NCBI GenBank assembly: GCA_030621805.1
Contig: JAUXGY010000097.1
Span: forward strand, 1 to 6,605
Direction: 5' to 3'
Source: Kiritimatiellales bacterium
GTDB taxonomy: Bacteria > Verrucomicrobiota > Kiritimatiellia > Kiritimatiellales > Pontiellaceae
DNA length: 6,605 bases
Under the pieces are notes generated by a model, which had not been told where the DNA came from, ran no database searches, and saw only the letters and a list, made by a program, of their open reading frames with translations. Positions 6,100 through 6,605 of the stretch are shown here, piece after piece (the first letter of the stretch is position 1; each line of letters begins with the position of its first letter). The position numbers were made by a program, and so were the translations under genes.

Positions 6100-6402
6100 A
6101 TGAAACAACTCATCACCCCTTTTATGTGCCATATCTTCGTTTGCACCAAATCACGAAATGGCGAAAAAAAATCCTGTGGTGACGAAGGAACGCCCACGAT
6201 CAAAGCTTTGATTAAAACCGAAATTAAGAATCGGGGATGGAAAGGTTGTGTTCGTGTATCTGACTCGGGCTGCCTCGGTCTTTGCGCAGAGGGTCCCAAC
6301 CTTGTGATCTATCCACAAAAAATATGGCTCGCTTCCGTCTCCCCCAACGACCTGCCCGAAATCATCCGAATCGTAGAAGAGATCGTGGAACCTGAAACTT
6401 GA
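6100..6402 (+). CDS. Small thioredoxin-like [2Fe-2S] ferredoxin
   Basis: 100 residues from ATG at 6100, with AGGA 8 nt upstream. The frame is open to an ATG at 6055, which has no ribosome binding site and would add a non-family head. The protein matches the stand-alone thioredoxin-fold [2Fe-2S] family: HIFVCTKSRNGEKKSCG near the start, SGCLGLCAEGPNLVIYP in the middle, then an acidic C-terminal helix (PNDLPEIIRIVEEI). Likely cluster ligands are C15, C26, C58 and C62, in the usual C-x10-C ... C-x3-C spacing. C10 and C50 are extra. Family members are soluble cytoplasmic electron carriers, also found fused as the 24-kDa-type (NuoE-like) domain of hydrogenases and complex I. No partner enzyme lies beside it, so its redox partner is unknown. 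It is transcribed divergently from the kinase operon and convergently with the VOC gene. Confidence 0.92.
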   Translation: MKQLITPFMCHIFVCTKSRNGEKKSCGDEGTPTIKALIKTEIKNRGWKGCVRVSDSGCLGLCAEGPNLVIYPQKIWLASVSPNDLPEIIRIVEEIVEPET

Positions 6403-6447
6403 AAAATTTAACTTCTCTGATCGTACTCAAACAAAGGGAATCACGCG

Positions 6448-6605
6448 TCAATGGCCACGCTTGTCCGGTGCAAAAAAGATAAATTCCAGCGTATACCCAT
6501 TTGGATCTAGAAAATACAGGCTTCCGCCATCCCACCGCTCGTAGGCCTCTTTAACGATTTTCACATCGAGGCCCTTCAACCGCTCTTGAAAATCATAAAC
6601 GGCCT
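6448..6605 (-). CDS. VOC/glyoxalase-family protein, C-terminal fragment (N-terminus beyond window edge)
   Basis: The last 51 residues are visible, ending at TGA 6450-6448. They read GLDVKIVKEAYERW, then GGSLYFLDPNGYTLEFIFFA, then PDKRGH. The S-x-Y-F-x-D-P-x-G-x-x-L-E-F closing strand is diagnostic of the vicinal oxygen chelate superfamily, and the E of LEF is the usual second metal-ligand glutamate. Members include glyoxalase I, fosfomycin-resistance thiol transferases and extradiol dioxygenases. This short tail does not tell which, so no substrate is assigned. The gene converges on the ferredoxin gene with a 45-bp gap in which I see no clear hairpin terminator. Confidence 0.85.
   Translation of the reverse strand, partial: AVYDFQERLKGLDVKIVKEAYERWDGGSLYFLDPNGYTLEFIFFAPDKRGH

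Noticed and set aside
6403..6447. Bidirectional terminator between the ferredoxin and VOC genes
   Set aside because: No GC-rich inverted repeat with a flanking T-run could be seen in the 45-bp gap.
1..6605. CRISPR array, tRNA/rRNA gene or insertion sequence
   Set aside because: No regularly spaced repeats, no cloverleaf-like sequence and no transposase-like frame or paired terminal repeats were found.

Overview
The window reads as a stretch of Gram-negative-like bacterial chromosome with mid-range base composition. It is dominated by signal-transduction genes that all lie on the minus strand. The mix includes a membrane-bound RsbW-like ATPase, a Cache-HAMP-SpoIIE phosphatase, a cytoplasmic NarX/DegS-type kinase with its NarL-type regulator, remnants resembling FAD-oxidoreductase and TPR genes, and a dispersed-type CGCAAAG/CCGCGAAG repeat. 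This would suit a PVC-group bacterium (Kiritimatiellota, Verrucomicrobiota or Lentisphaerota). That placement is an impression from gene content, not a demonstrated assignment.

Layout from right to left, in the direction of transcription. At the far right (6448-6605, minus) is the C-terminal end of a VOC/glyoxalase-family protein. Facing it is a small plus-strand gene (6100-6402) for a thioredoxin-like [2Fe-2S] ferredoxin. A divergent intergenic region follows (5796-6099). It carries a good sigma-70-type promoter (TTGACG-17 nt-TAAACT) whose spacer holds a perfect 7-7-7 inverted repeat, and a short dispersed-type repeat. This promoter serves a two-gene operon: a soluble sensor histidine kinase (4503-5795) and its LuxR-type response regulator (3803-4498), separated by 4 nt.

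Between this operon and the next gene lie about 490 bp (3314-3802) that are not empty. They hold the first ~27 codons of what looks like an FAD-dependent oxidoreductase, ending inside its dinucleotide-binding glycine motif, and then the last ~40 codons of a TPR-type protein. Both are gene fragments in the same orientation as the operon.

The left half carries a second gene pair. One gene encodes a polytopic membrane protein ending in a HATPase_c_2 (RsbW/SpoIIAB-like) domain (2039-3313). The other, 46 nt downstream, encodes a dCache-TM-HAMP-PP2C SpoIIE/RsbU-type phosphatase that runs off the left edge (1-1992). The simplest reading is a partner-switching module: a sensory phosphatase and a membrane-anchored anti-sigma-type kinase that would act in opposite directions on a STAS-domain protein not present in the window. 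Whether the kinase/regulator pair controls this module is not shown by the sequence.

The start codons of the histidine kinase and the RsbW-like gene are reassigned here from longer TTG-initiated frames to GTG codons with clear Shine-Dalgarno sequences.
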